From: Candidatus Poribacteria bacterium
Lineage (GTDB): Bacteria; Poribacteria; WGA-4E; WGA-3G
Length of the DNA stretch: 64,000 nucleotides
NCBI GenBank assembly: GCA_958295945.1
Contig: OY282386.1
Coordinates: 1,937,371-2,001,370, forward strand
Reading direction: 5' to 3'
Shown here: piece after piece, positions 56,210 through 64,000 of the stretch
Position numbering within the stretch: position 1 is the first letter of the stretch
Layout: each line of letters starts with the position of its first letter
Made by a program: the position numbers and the translations under genes
The notes under the pieces: generated by a model
Told to the model about the DNA's origin: nothing
What the model saw: only the letters and a program-made list of their open reading frames with translations
Databases searched by the model: none

Positions 56210-57778
56210 TTAGGCAACGGTATGCGACTCTCCTGACATAAATAGTCCCAAAGTTTCAATGTCGTCACGATAGTTAGTAGCATCAATTAACTTACCCTTT
56301 GACATTACATAAAGCCTATCACTTAGCTGCAACACTTCATCCAATTCCGTTGAAATCAAAAGGACTGACTTTTTCAATGTTCGTTGTGCGAGTAAATTTA
56401 GATGCACATATTGTGCTGCACTAATATCCAATCCTCGTGTTGGATTAACAGCGATCAGCAACTCAGGTTGTGGAGATATTTCTCTTGCGAGGACGATTTT
56501 CTGTTGGTTTCCACCTGAAAGGGTTGATGCTGCCGCATCTGCAATGGGTGGACGTATATTGTATGCATCAATTAAACTTAACGAATACTCATACTTCAGT
56601 CTCTGGTCAATTATACCCCACTTTGAGATTTCATCAATTTGTGAAGTATTTAACATAAGGTTCTCTGCTATAGAGAAAGTAGTAATCACACCAGTTGAGC
56701 GTCTATCTTCCGGGATATAACCGACACCACATTGTCGGATGTGCTTTGTTCCAATTGGTTTTCTACCTAAGATCTCAATTTGTCCTGTAACTGATGCACG
56801 TAGCCCCATAATTGCTTCAGCTAATTCGCGTTGACCATTTCCATCAACTCCTGCTATACCAACAATTTCTCCTCTATATGTGTTCAATGTTATATTGGAA
56901 ACGGCTATTTCATCACGATTTCCTTTTACTTTCAGATCTGATATATGAAGCACAAGATCAGTTGTTGCTTCTGTTGCTTTTCTTTCAATTTCAGATAACT
57001 CTTCTCCAATCATTTCTTTAGCAAGTTCTCGTGCGGAGAGGTCACCTGTTTTTCCCTGATATACTTTCTTGCCTCTTCTCAAGACCGTGATTCTATCACT
57101 GACCGCCAACACCTCTTTCATTTTGTGACTAATGAATATGATAGAACGATTGTCTGCTTGTAGCAATCGAAGTATAGAAAAGAAACTGGTTACCTCTTGT
57201 GGACTAAGAACAGCAGTGGGTTCATCAAGGATCAGTATTCTCGCATCTACTGCAAGTGCCTTGAGTATCTCAACACGCTGTTTTAATCCGACTGATAACG
57301 TGCTGATAAGTGCATTCGGATCTACATCTAAGTTAAACTGGCGAGACAGTGCGTTTGTAATCTGTATGGCTTCGTCTTTTCTGTAACGGAATTTGCTAAG
57401 ACTTGGTATTTTCGCATCGGTTTTAACTGATGTTGAAAGTTCTCGTGAACTAAATTGGGAAACAGTTAATGCGATATTCTCTGCTACCGTAAGGTTCTCA
57501 ATCAACATAAAGTGTTGATGTACCATGCCGATACCGTGTTCAATGGCATCTTTTGGAGATTTTAAGCGTATCGGTGTACCTGAGATGGAGATACTACCGC
57601 TTGTAGGTCGGTATAGTCCGTAGATGAGATTCATTAGTGTTGATTTCCCAGCACCGTTCTCACCTAATATCGCATGGATTTCACTTGACTGTAATTCGAA
57701 ATTGATATTGTCAACTGCAACAAGGTCACCGAACTTTTTCGTGACATTTTGTAGTTGAAGTATATTATCTGTTTCCAT
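56210..57778 (-). CDS. ABC transporter ATP-binding protein, nucleoside/sugar type
   Basis: The 522-residue protein has two ABC cassettes. The first has Walker A GENGAGKS (AILGENGAGKSTLM), signature LSVGLKQRVEILKALAVDAR and Walker B ILILDEPTAVLS. The second has a modified Walker A (AGVDGNGQRELAEAIMG), LSGGNQQKIVLAREIS and LLIAVNPTRGLD. A degenerate second Walker A is normal in this ribose/nucleoside family. The start is directly after the DUF6807 stop (TAAATG), so translation is coupled. It energises the two downstream permeases. No BMP-type binding lipoprotein gene lies in the window. Confidence 0.9.
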   Translation of the reverse strand: METDNILQLQNVTKKFGDLVAVDNINFELQSSEIHAILGENGAGKSTLMNLIYGLYRPTSGSISISGTPIRLKSPKDAIEHGIGMVHQHFMLIENLTVAENIALTVSQFSSRELSTSVKTDAKIPSLSKFRYRKDEAIQITNALSRQFNLDVDPNALISTLSVGLKQRVEILKALAVDARILILDEPTAVLSPQEVTSFFSILRLLQADNRSIIFISHKMKEVLAVSDRITVLRRGKKVYQGKTGDLSARELAKEMIGEELSEIERKATEATTDLVLHISDLKVKGNRDEIAVSNITLNTYRGEIVGIAGVDGNGQRELAEAIMGLRASVTGQIEILGRKPIGTKHIRQCGVGYIPEDRRSTGVITTFSIAENLMLNTSQIDEISKWGIIDQRLKYEYSLSLIDAYNIRPPIADAAASTLSGGNQQKIVLAREISPQPELLIAVNPTRGLDISAAQYVHLNLLAQRTLKKSVLLISTELDEVLQLSDRLYVMSKGKLIDATNYRDDIETLGLFMSGESHTVA

Positions 57779-58630
57779 TTATATCGCACACCATTTTTCA
57801 ACTCTATCTGCTGTCAATTCACCATCGTAAGCAACAAATCGTAGTCCAATTTCCCAAGAGTCTTGAGAGTTAGTTCGCACTGCACCTGTCTGTGTAGGAT
57901 TATATAGAGCCATCCCATAATCACGAATAAACCAAGGTCCTCGCACTTCTTCATCAAGTATTGTCATAAAGACACCTAAATTACCGTGTCCGTGAAGCGT
58001 ATTTTGATAGGCGACATAATCAGATGCATTGTCGTCTATTACCTCAACTTTGCCTCTCCGGTCATTATCACCGATGACCACACCACCCATCACTGGTAAA
58101 AGTCTCGGTTCAACGCGCATACCGATACTACCATATTTTGTTTGTGGATATTCAACATCTCCGTAGGTGGCTACTTTTTCGCTTGTCATATCGCAAACTG
58201 TACCGTCCGCAATAGCATAAAGATTGACCGTACGTATTTCATCTATCAACGGTTCTTCGTTTGCATCACGCCAAACAATGTTTTGTATAAATTTAACACC
58301 ATGCTGATGAGGCGTCATGACAATAGCTTTTTGTGTTTCCATGCGTCCCAATTTCTCAAAGAGTCTGTCTGTAAAGGAACGTCGTGGGGGTGCTCCCCAA
58401 AACCACGCTTCACGATCCCCTACCTTGACGGGAGCTTGTCCGACAAATATGCCGTTATGAAAGGGATGGTCAAAAGCAAATTCCTGAATGACTGTGTGTC
58501 CTGAAGGCGTATAAAATGGAAAGACGAATGGGCGGTAAAAGTTTGTACCGATCCCACCTAAACACCGACCTGTATTGGTTTCAACAACTAAATGTGTTCT
58601 TGCATTGATAGTTACATCGTAATTGCTCAT
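57779..58630 (-). CDS. DUF6807 (PmoA-like) family protein
   Basis: The 283-residue protein has the DUF6807-type motif EFAFDHPFHNGIFVGQAPVK, then REAWFWGAPPRR and later GPWFIRDYGMALYNPTQT. The fold is a beta-sandwich-like carbohydrate-associated domain. No signal peptide. It starts after an AGGTGA Shine-Dalgarno and leads the ABC importer operon with no gap. A link to metabolism of the imported nucleoside or sugar is inferred from coupling only. The family is named PmoA-like but is not a methane oxygenase. Confidence 0.85.
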   Translation of the reverse strand: MSNYDVTINARTHLVVETNTGRCLGGIGTNFYRPFVFPFYTPSGHTVIQEFAFDHPFHNGIFVGQAPVKVGDREAWFWGAPPRRSFTDRLFEKLGRMETQKAIVMTPHQHGVKFIQNIVWRDANEEPLIDEIRTVNLYAIADGTVCDMTSEKVATYGDVEYPQTKYGSIGMRVEPRLLPVMGGVVIGDNDRRGKVEVIDDNASDYVAYQNTLHGHGNLGVFMTILDEEVRGPWFIRDYGMALYNPTQTGAVRTNSQDSWEIGLRFVAYDGELTADRVEKWCAI

Positions 58631-58781
58631 ACGTTCACCTAAATTATGTTTAGAAATTGATCTGGATATGTTTCTACATAAGTACTATTAACAAAGCATA
58701 ATTGCAGATAGTATCTTCGTAGGATAACTCAATAAAGTATATGGTATCAATATTGAGATGTCAACGTCAATTTGGAATTAG

Positions 58782-58952
58782 GTGTGTAAAGTTTTTGTCA
58801 CCGTAGGCATCAATTCAAGTGAAAAACCTGTAACCTATTGTAGGGCGGGGTCTCTGTGCCCCGCCATTCCTTGTCCTGTAAGGCAACGGTCGGGCACAGA
58901 GACCCGCCCCTACAATTCATGGTAAGAAGTTAGTGATAAAATCTTTACACAC
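58782..58952. repeat. MITE-like repeat, copy 1 (171 bp)
   Basis: The terminal inverted repeats GTGTGTAAAG...GTCAC and its partner ending CTTTACACAC enclose an inner palindrome (GGGGTCTCTGTGCCC paired with GGGCACAGAGACCC). No transposase is encoded. A related copy lies at 59976. The right end contributes the stop codon of the gene at 58945-59694. Confidence 0.85.
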
Positions 58953-59694
58953 TCAGTTCTTTAGAGATGTTGTCCTCGTTTTGTAGTTCTTCAAGCAGAT
59001 AGCAGTTGAGGAATTCTTGGCGTGTTTGGTTGAAGAACTGCAGCCATTTTTGTGGGTAATCTTTGTGTGTGATGTTATACTTCCTGAGTTGCTGATAGAG
59101 TTTTCCTTTGATAGCGCGTTTGTGTTTTTCAATTTCCTGATAATATTGCTCTAAGTTCTGATTCTGTTGCACGGGAGCGGGTTTGGGTATATCAGCATAG
59201 AATTCTTTATTGAATGCGTCGACGATGGCTGAAATGGTCATGAATCTTGCCAAACATTTAACAGCGAATTCACTATGTCTTTCTTCAAATATCATTGTAA
59301 TTTTCCTCCACAACGACGTACAATTGACGTACAATAGTATGTACAACTGTACGTTGTTTAAGTTGTTGATAACATTGTCTACATAAGGGTTAAGAAAGGT
59401 TTTTTCAAAAATAAAATTTTTTTTTAATTGTACGTCATCCATATTCAGTTTCGGTGTGTAAGAAATCGGAGATGTAAACCTTCCCCGCATAATCTGGTAT
59501 GATAATTCAATAGTTAAGAGTATCATTTCCAAAATGTCATGAGGTGCACTTAATTGCGCGTCTATGACCGATTTTGTTTCTGATCTGTCAGAATTTTGAA
59601 ATGTCACTCTATGGATTGACGTGAACATTTGCTGGACATTTGCTGTGACATGTTTAACCTGATCTGTATACATATTTGGTAACCTACATTTCAA
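58945..59694 (-). CDS. Hypothetical protein between two MITE-like repeats
   Basis: The 249-residue product is not recognised. It is rich in Asn, Gln and aromatic residues, and has a long helical C-terminal half (YYQEIEKHKRAIKGKLYQQL). It also has a YADIPKPAPVQQNQN linker and no signal peptide or membrane segment. The stop codon lies inside the terminal repeat of MITE copy 1, so the natural C-terminus may have been longer. The gene is enclosed by two same-orientation MITE-like copies and may have moved with them. Confidence 0.55.
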   Translation of the reverse strand: MKCRLPNMYTDQVKHVTANVQQMFTSIHRVTFQNSDRSETKSVIDAQLSAPHDILEMILLTIELSYQIMRGRFTSPISYTPKLNMDDVQLKKNFIFEKTFLNPYVDNVINNLNNVQLYILLYVNCTSLWRKITMIFEERHSEFAVKCLARFMTISAIVDAFNKEFYADIPKPAPVQQNQNLEQYYQEIEKHKRAIKGKLYQQLRKYNITHKDYPQKWLQFFNQTRQEFLNCYLLEELQNEDNISKELSV

Positions 59695-59975
59695 AACTGT
59701 TTATGTGACACATATTATAACGTAGGTAACTAACATAAGTCAAGTAAAAAAGCAATATATTTGGCATATTTTCATTCTTTTGTGTATTTTCTTAGAACAA
59801 TTGTATATATTTCTCTGAATGTTGCATTTTTGAGCATTTGGTTATCCTGAATTGACGTGTTTTCGTTGTTTCAGAATTACGGATTGTCTTAGATTGCGCG
59901 GATTACACGGATGGGAGTTTGGAAAGGTACGTTCCTATCCAAAAGATTCAATTTATAGTAAAACTTACAATGAGG

Positions 59976-60207
59976 GTGTGTATAGTTTTTGTCACCGTAG
60001 ACATCAATTCAAGTGAAAAACCTGTAATCTATTGTAGGGCCAAATCAAGTAATCAAGAAATCAACGGTATGAACGCCTGTAGGCGTTCCTTGTCCTGGAA
60101 GGCAACGGGCGGGCACAGAGACCCGGGGAATGCCATAAGCACATTCATACCGTTGATTTGGCCCCTACAATTCATGGTGAGAAGTTAGTGACAAAAACTT
60201 TACGCAC
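59976..60207. repeat. MITE-like repeat, copy 2, with nested palindrome (232 bp)
   Basis: The ends GTGTGTATAG and CTTTACGCAC match those of copy 1, and the inner GGGCACAGAGACCC region is shared. Copy 2 is longer because two extra blocks around this core carry an additional palindrome (see 60058-60159). Confidence 0.85.
60058..60159. repeat. Nested palindromic element in MITE copy 2
   Basis: AAATCAACGGTATGAA (60058-60073) and TTCATACCGTTGATTT (60144-60159) form a perfect 16-base inverted repeat. A smaller hairpin AACGCCTGTAGGCGTT lies at 60072-60087. A partial copy of one arm is at 36716-36754. Confidence 0.8.
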
Positions 60208-60226
60208 CCCCATTTTCTCATCCATC

Positions 60227-60255
60227 TTGCTTAATACGGTAGTCTGTGGTATAAT
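60227..60255 (+). promoter_or_regulatory. Sigma-70 promoter for the DUF2007-like gene
   Basis: TTGCTT (60227-60232) and TATAAT (60250-60255) are separated by 17 bases. The -10 is a perfect match. The predicted start lies about 30 bases before the ATG at 60292. Confidence 0.65.
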
Positions 60256-60291
60256 GATTGAAATAACACAAGTAATGAGGAGGAAAAGACT

Positions 60292-60639
60292 ATGCCGTAT
60301 TGTCCAGAATGCAACACAGAATATAAAGAGACTGTAATGCACTGTTCTGAATGTGATGTAGATCTTCTTCCTGGCTTAGTTCCATCGCAAGGACGAGGCT
60401 CTGTTGATTGGTATGTGGTTCACTCTGTACCGAATGAAGTTTCCGGATATATCCTCAAGAGTGTGTTAGAGGATGAAGGCATTGAAGTTTTTTTACGTTC
60501 AAATGAAATACCTGCATACGGTGGCCTTAAAGGAACTTTAGTAAAATCCGAATGGGGTGAAATTCTCGTTCCTACCTATAGTGTTCAACGAGCTTTGGAG
60601 TGTATCAAAGCATATATCGACTCATTAAATCAAAATTAG
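60292..60639 (+). CDS. Zinc-ribbon / DUF2007-like protein
   Basis: The 115-residue protein has an N-terminal zinc ribbon with two CxxC pairs (YCPECNTEY and HCSECDVDLLP). A DUF2007-like ferredoxin fold follows (WYVVHSVPNEVSGYILKSVL, IEVFLRSNEIPAYGG, ILVPTYSVQRALECI). DUF2007 proteins are suspected signal-transduction modules. A strong GAGGAGG precedes the ATG. It leads a short plus-strand group with a small gene and an SLBB export protein. Confidence 0.85.
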   Translation: MPYCPECNTEYKETVMHCSECDVDLLPGLVPSQGRGSVDWYVVHSVPNEVSGYILKSVLEDEGIEVFLRSNEIPAYGGLKGTLVKSEWGEILVPTYSVQRALECIKAYIDSLNQN

Positions 60640-60690
60640 TCTATGTAGGTAGGCTGCTATGAAGCAAAGCAAATCTACCTTTTTAGAAGA

Positions 60691-60861
60691 ATGAAGACTC
60701 CAATTGATACAAGCGGAAAAGTATTTGTTCATGGATACAGACGAAGCAATGGAACTCAGGTTAAATCGTATTGGCGAAAACTCCCGGGAAGACAGGTGGG
60801 TGCGCGTAGACATAACACTCGTAAAAATGGACAAATACCACTTTTTGAAGATCAGTTGTAA
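60691..60861 (+). CDS. Small 56-residue protein with YRRSNGTxVKSYWR motif
   Basis: Translation from the ATG at 60691 gives MKTPIDTSGKVFVHGYRRSN followed by GTQVKSYWRKLPGRQVGARR and ending PLFEDQL. The VHGYRRSNGTQVKSYWR stretch resembles short basic motifs seen in many small bacterial and phage proteins. The product is basic and lacks a signal peptide. The Shine-Dalgarno is poor. It lies 51 bases after the DUF2007-like gene. It was overlooked by length-limited gene finding. Function unknown. Confidence 0.55.
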   Translation: MKTPIDTSGKVFVHGYRRSNGTQVKSYWRKLPGRQVGARRHNTRKNGQIPLFEDQL

Positions 60862-60905
60862 CGGTATATAGATAGACCGCCGGATTAAATGAACCTTACC
60901 TGACT

Positions 60906-62066
60906 ATGATTAAACATTACTTTACTTCAATTATTTTACTGATTTTATTTAGTTGTATATCCATCTATGGAGATGTGTACCGTATTCGGCAAGGTGATAA
61001 CCTCCAGATAGCAGTGATTGGACAGCCAGAATATGGTCAATCTGTGCAGGTCAGAGAAGATGGAAGAATTAGTTACTTTGGTGGAGATATACAGGTATCA
61101 GGAAAAACAACTGAAGAAACAAAAGAGTTAATCAGTGCTTTTTTATTGGAAGAGGAACTAATTAAAAACCCAATAATCATGGTTTCTCTTGTCTCGCAAG
61201 AAAATGGTGTATTTGTTGGTGGAGCAGTCAAGACACCAGGACGTTACATCATTTCGCCAGAGTCGGATATAGATATAAATCGCGCAATTGCTCTTGCAGG
61301 TGGCATGACTGAAAATGCTGACACAACACTTGTTCAACTTATAAGATTTAAGAGTCGTAGAGACAAAAATACTGAATCAGAACAAACGCAAGATATATCA
61401 ATATTCGTAGAGACTTATGATCTCTCAACAAATCAACCTATCAAAGATATCCGTGTCAATTCCAATGACTTGGTGTTTGTTTCACAACTAAGCGTGATTG
61501 ATGTCCAAGGTGAAGTAAATGCTCCAGGGAAGATATTTATACACAATAAAATAGGCGTAGATAATGCATTAGCAAGAGTTGGTGGTTTTACTGAAGAAGC
61601 AGATAGAAATAGTGTGGTCAAAGTAAGTAAAGATGGAACTTTATCGGAGTTGAGCGTTGGTGAAAACTTTTGGAAATCATCTGAAAATGACACTGAAGTC
61701 ACATTTCTATCCGATGGAGATGTATTATTTATACCCAATGCATTCAAAGTAGAACCCATTTATGTAAATGGTTACGTGCAAACACCGGGGGCACATAGAG
61801 TCCGTGGACCTATGACAATCCAAAAAGCCATTGCAATTGCTGGTGGTTTTGAAAATGAAGCAAATAGAGAAAAGGTACATATACATCGTAGTGATGGGAC
61901 TACCATAGTTCATGTTATTGAACCTGGTATTGACAATGTCTTGATTTATCCTGGAGACATTTTAGAGGTAGAAAAAAAATTTGCAATTAACTGGGTATTG
62001 ATCAGCACTGTCTCAACAACAGTTATCGGAGTAACATATTTTATTATCAACCTTGCACAAAGGTAA
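60906..62066 (+). CDS. SLBB-domain polysaccharide export protein
   Basis: The 386-residue protein has a signal-like N-terminus (MIKHYFTSIILLILFSCISI), which may be a lipoprotein signal, though the residue before Ser-Cys is atypical. It then has the polysaccharide export domain (YRIRQGDNLQIAVIGQPEYG), and three SLBB-type repeats with V-x-G-x-V-x-x-P-G patterns (VFVGGAVKTPGRY, VDVQGEVNAPGKI, IYVNGYVQTPGAH). A membrane segment ends the protein (WVLISTVSTTVIGVTYFIIN). It resembles Wza/BexD-like exporters. No glycosyltransferases are adjacent. It converges with the downstream gene, 41 bases apart. Confidence 0.87.
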   Translation: MIKHYFTSIILLILFSCISIYGDVYRIRQGDNLQIAVIGQPEYGQSVQVREDGRISYFGGDIQVSGKTTEETKELISAFLLEEELIKNPIIMVSLVSQENGVFVGGAVKTPGRYIISPESDIDINRAIALAGGMTENADTTLVQLIRFKSRRDKNTESEQTQDISIFVETYDLSTNQPIKDIRVNSNDLVFVSQLSVIDVQGEVNAPGKIFIHNKIGVDNALARVGGFTEEADRNSVVKVSKDGTLSELSVGENFWKSSENDTEVTFLSDGDVLFIPNAFKVEPIYVNGYVQTPGAHRVRGPMTIQKAIAIAGGFENEANREKVHIHRSDGTTIVHVIEPGIDNVLIYPGDILEVEKKFAINWVLISTVSTTVIGVTYFIINLAQR

Positions 62067-62107
62067 TATCAAAAGTGGAAACGTCTGTGTTCAGCAGTCT
62101 TGAAAAT

Positions 62108-63940
62108 TTAGTAAACTAATAACAGTTTGCTTTGAAATGGTTTAAATGTCCGATTAACATAAGTATTTCCGTTTGCAAACCACATATCTATTGGTATGAT
62201 TTTCCCTGTAGCAAACTCTATTTCTTGAACTTTCTCAATCCTGCCTATTATTTCAACCAGCGTATCGTATGATTCATTCTCTGTGTTGTGTAAACAAAAG
62301 GATAGATGGTTTTCGGACATTCTATGATGTATCTTCACTGTTTCAAGTCGTTGGTTCTCATTGCCATAATATACATTGATAGCAGGAGTGATCCACTTTT
62401 GTAGCAGTTTTCTAAGTTCAATTTCTCTCTCATTTTCTAGACCATCTAAGATAGTTGTTCGTCTTCCATAGACAAGACGTTCCAGCAAATAAGGTTCCAG
62501 TCCTATTTTGCCATTCAATAGATAGGGAACAGGAGCATTTACTATAAGTTTTCCTTTTGATTTTGTGAACGATGTCAAACATTGGATTGTGTTTTCATGA
62601 AGGGACAGGCAACTCGGAAGCAAAACCAAGTCGTAAACATTGCCATTGAGATTAATCACGGCATCTTTCTTATCAATTTGAGCATCAAATAGGTGTTGTT
62701 CAGCGACAATATCAAAATCATATCCCATATTCCATACTATTTGACATAACCAACCCCACGCTTTCGTAATGGAATTCCACTGCTTCTCTTCAGGTTTCAT
62801 CCAAAGACTCTGTGTCGGTGACAACATGAGTAATTTTCGTTTGGGAAACCCGTTTTGCAATACCTCAATTTGTTGATTAGAAACTAATTCATCATTTTTT
62901 ATTTTATTTTTATGAGTAATCCATGTATTGAATCCCTGAACAACGTCATTGTTAAACTGAATTAATGAAAGTTTGTCATGGCGCATTATTCCAACATGTT
63001 TTGAATGACTACACACTGATTTAGAGACAACAAATTGACGTGCCGTATCAGATTCTGATCTTACAATAATAGGACAATCAATTTGTTGTAAAAGGGTTCT
63101 CAGTTCGTATTGAAGGGATCGCGCACTTTCCTGTATAGTCATTGCAAGTCTGAGTTTGTGCTCATGACAGAATTTACGAAGTCCGGTAATGAAACTTCGC
63201 ACAAATTGGGACGTCAATTCCTGCCAGAACACGCTCCTAATGACAGGTGAATTGTATTTTTCGTAAAAAAGAAATGGTAGGAAACTTGATCTGGTGTTTT
63301 GCGTTCTACTATCTATATCCTTGAAGTTTTCATCACGAATATAATCCAAGAGAGTATTACTCCAAGGTATTGATGTTGCATCCGAGTCAAAAACAGACAA
63401 GAATTGGGGTGGTTCAATAGCAAATCCAATGATTGTTTTAGATCCATAAGCCTCAAGATATCTGGTTAGATAATGTTTAATGAATGCATTTGTCCCTGAT
63501 TCACTCAATAAGTCGTGTCCATTATCATCGGATTGATATAGGTAAAGAATTGTCCTTCCAATTAAGCGTTCAGCAACTGCGATATCTCCTGCAATACAAT
63601 TTTGGATGTATTCTGTGATGTTGTAATATAATGTTTCTGAACCTGGTTGTGCGACCAGAAAAAACTGATAAAATGTAGAATGGTTATCTTCCGAATTGTT
63701 TCCAAACAATAAATGTCGTAAGTATAGTTGTATGGTTTGAGCTTTTTCAGATGTCTTGAAATTTAATTCTAATATAGTCAATCGGTACCGTGTTTTTAAA
63801 TCAGTAGAATCCAACTTAATCCATGTCTGCTTTCCTAACCGAGATAGGTTTTTTAGCTCAGTTTGATGTGCTGCAGACGTATTGAAATTTGGATAATTTA
63901 GTAAATGGCTGTGAAAAGGTAAGAAGAAATCGTTGTTCAT
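62108..63940 (-). CDS. Putative glycoside hydrolase (GH106/GH42-like)
   Basis: The 610-residue protein has no clear signal peptide. The middle part holds a barrel-like region (TIIGFAIEPPQFLSVF) and LMLSPTQSLWMKPEEKQWNS. A GATase-like domain follows (YDLVLLPSCLSLHENTIQCL, KGKLIVNAPVPYLLNG). The overall layout recalls alpha-L-rhamnosidases of GH106 and beta-galactosidase-type proteins with a GATase-like domain. I cannot identify catalytic acids with certainty. It ends in a beta-rich tail. Confidence is high that it is a gene, but only moderate for the activity. Confidence 0.6.
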   Translation of the reverse strand: MNNDFFLPFHSHLLNYPNFNTSAAHQTELKNLSRLGKQTWIKLDSTDLKTRYRLTILELNFKTSEKAQTIQLYLRHLLFGNNSEDNHSTFYQFFLVAQPGSETLYYNITEYIQNCIAGDIAVAERLIGRTILYLYQSDDNGHDLLSESGTNAFIKHYLTRYLEAYGSKTIIGFAIEPPQFLSVFDSDATSIPWSNTLLDYIRDENFKDIDSRTQNTRSSFLPFLFYEKYNSPVIRSVFWQELTSQFVRSFITGLRKFCHEHKLRLAMTIQESARSLQYELRTLLQQIDCPIIVRSESDTARQFVVSKSVCSHSKHVGIMRHDKLSLIQFNNDVVQGFNTWITHKNKIKNDELVSNQQIEVLQNGFPKRKLLMLSPTQSLWMKPEEKQWNSITKAWGWLCQIVWNMGYDFDIVAEQHLFDAQIDKKDAVINLNGNVYDLVLLPSCLSLHENTIQCLTSFTKSKGKLIVNAPVPYLLNGKIGLEPYLLERLVYGRRTTILDGLENEREIELRKLLQKWITPAINVYYGNENQRLETVKIHHRMSENHLSFCLHNTENESYDTLVEIIGRIEKVQEIEFATGKIIPIDMWFANGNTYVNRTFKPFQSKLLLVY

Positions 63941-64000
63941 ACTATCAATGTTCCAAATTGTGGCTTGAAGTGTAGGGATTGAGTTTCAATATTGTTGCAT

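Larger units (their letters stand above)
59695..60291. other. 597-bp intergenic region with MITE copy 2
   Basis: Positions 59976-60207 are a MITE-like repeat with a second nested palindrome. A promoter for the next gene is at 60227-60255. The AT-rich 59695-59975 has no gene that I can support. Confidence 0.7.

Noticed and set aside
59919-60188. 89-codon plus-strand frame over MITE copy 2
   Set aside because: It lies almost fully in repeat sequence and lacks a Shine-Dalgarno.
58782-60207. CRISPR array suggested by repeats at the right end
   Set aside because: There are only two long, palindromic copies 1 kb apart, with no regular spacers and no cas genes.

Overview
The window reads as an AT-rich chromosome segment from an uncultured Gram-negative bacterium. 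The Gram-negative assignment rests on an Omp85-type outer-membrane protein next to a TamB-like protein, an SLBB polysaccharide export protein, and many secreted proteins. The gene content fits Candidatus Poribacteria or a close relative best: an arylsulfatase-like protein, an FGE-like protein, LamG proteins, an M81 (MlrC-like) protein, DUF6807, WD40 proteins and a UGSC selenoprotein. That assignment is inference from gene content, not from a marker gene. No rRNA, tRNA or CRISPR array was seen.

Layout. Positions 45-5220 (minus strand) hold two secreted carboxypeptidase-regulatory/C-type-lectin-like paralogs, a HigB/HigA toxin-antitoxin pair, an arylsulfatase-superfamily enzyme with Thr in the usual Cys/Ser position, and a Dabb-domain protein. 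A complete IS4/IS701-like element (5384-6475) has landed directly in front of the Shine-Dalgarno sequence of a four-gene operon of secreted WD40 proteins (6488-14885). Positions 14904-19112 hold nagA, an aldo/keto reductase, a zinc alcohol dehydrogenase-like enzyme and an FGE-like protein. Next come a TPR protein, an ECF sigma factor with its anti-sigma partner, and a double vWA membrane protein (19223-22783). Then purN, a TIM-barrel isomerase-like gene, two LamG proteins, and clpB behind a textbook sigma-54 promoter. Positions 29392-34738 (minus strand) hold a UGSC-family selenoprotein whose in-frame UGA is followed by a SECIS-like hairpin, a TPR protein, two mosaic tandem ATPase/nuclease-like genes, a small WYL fragment, and a zinc-finger/HNH/WYL protein. 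After an M81 protein, a long plus-strand run (36945-54116) carries a small HD alarmone-hydrolase-like gene, selD (itself with an in-frame UGA for Sec17), pyrE, ymdB, xseA, xseB, dxs, tlyA, a TamB-like gene and an Omp85 gene. Positions 54127-58630 (minus strand) encode a nucleoside-type ABC importer coupled to a DUF6807 protein. The right end has two MITE-like repeats flanking an unknown gene, a DUF2007-like protein, a small unannotated gene, an SLBB export protein and a putative glycoside hydrolase.

Main points. (1) Two genes are read through UGA as selenocysteine, one being selD, so the selenium pathway is active here and its product is used locally. Ordinary gene calling would truncate both. 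(2) The tandem ATPase pair is nearly identical at its ends but strongly diverged through the middle of the ATPase domain. It is interleaved with WYL sequence, so it looks like a cassette-exchanging locus. (3) clpB appears to be under sigma-54 control, which is unusual. (4) The sulfatase-like enzyme lacks the Cys/Ser that is converted to formylglycine.
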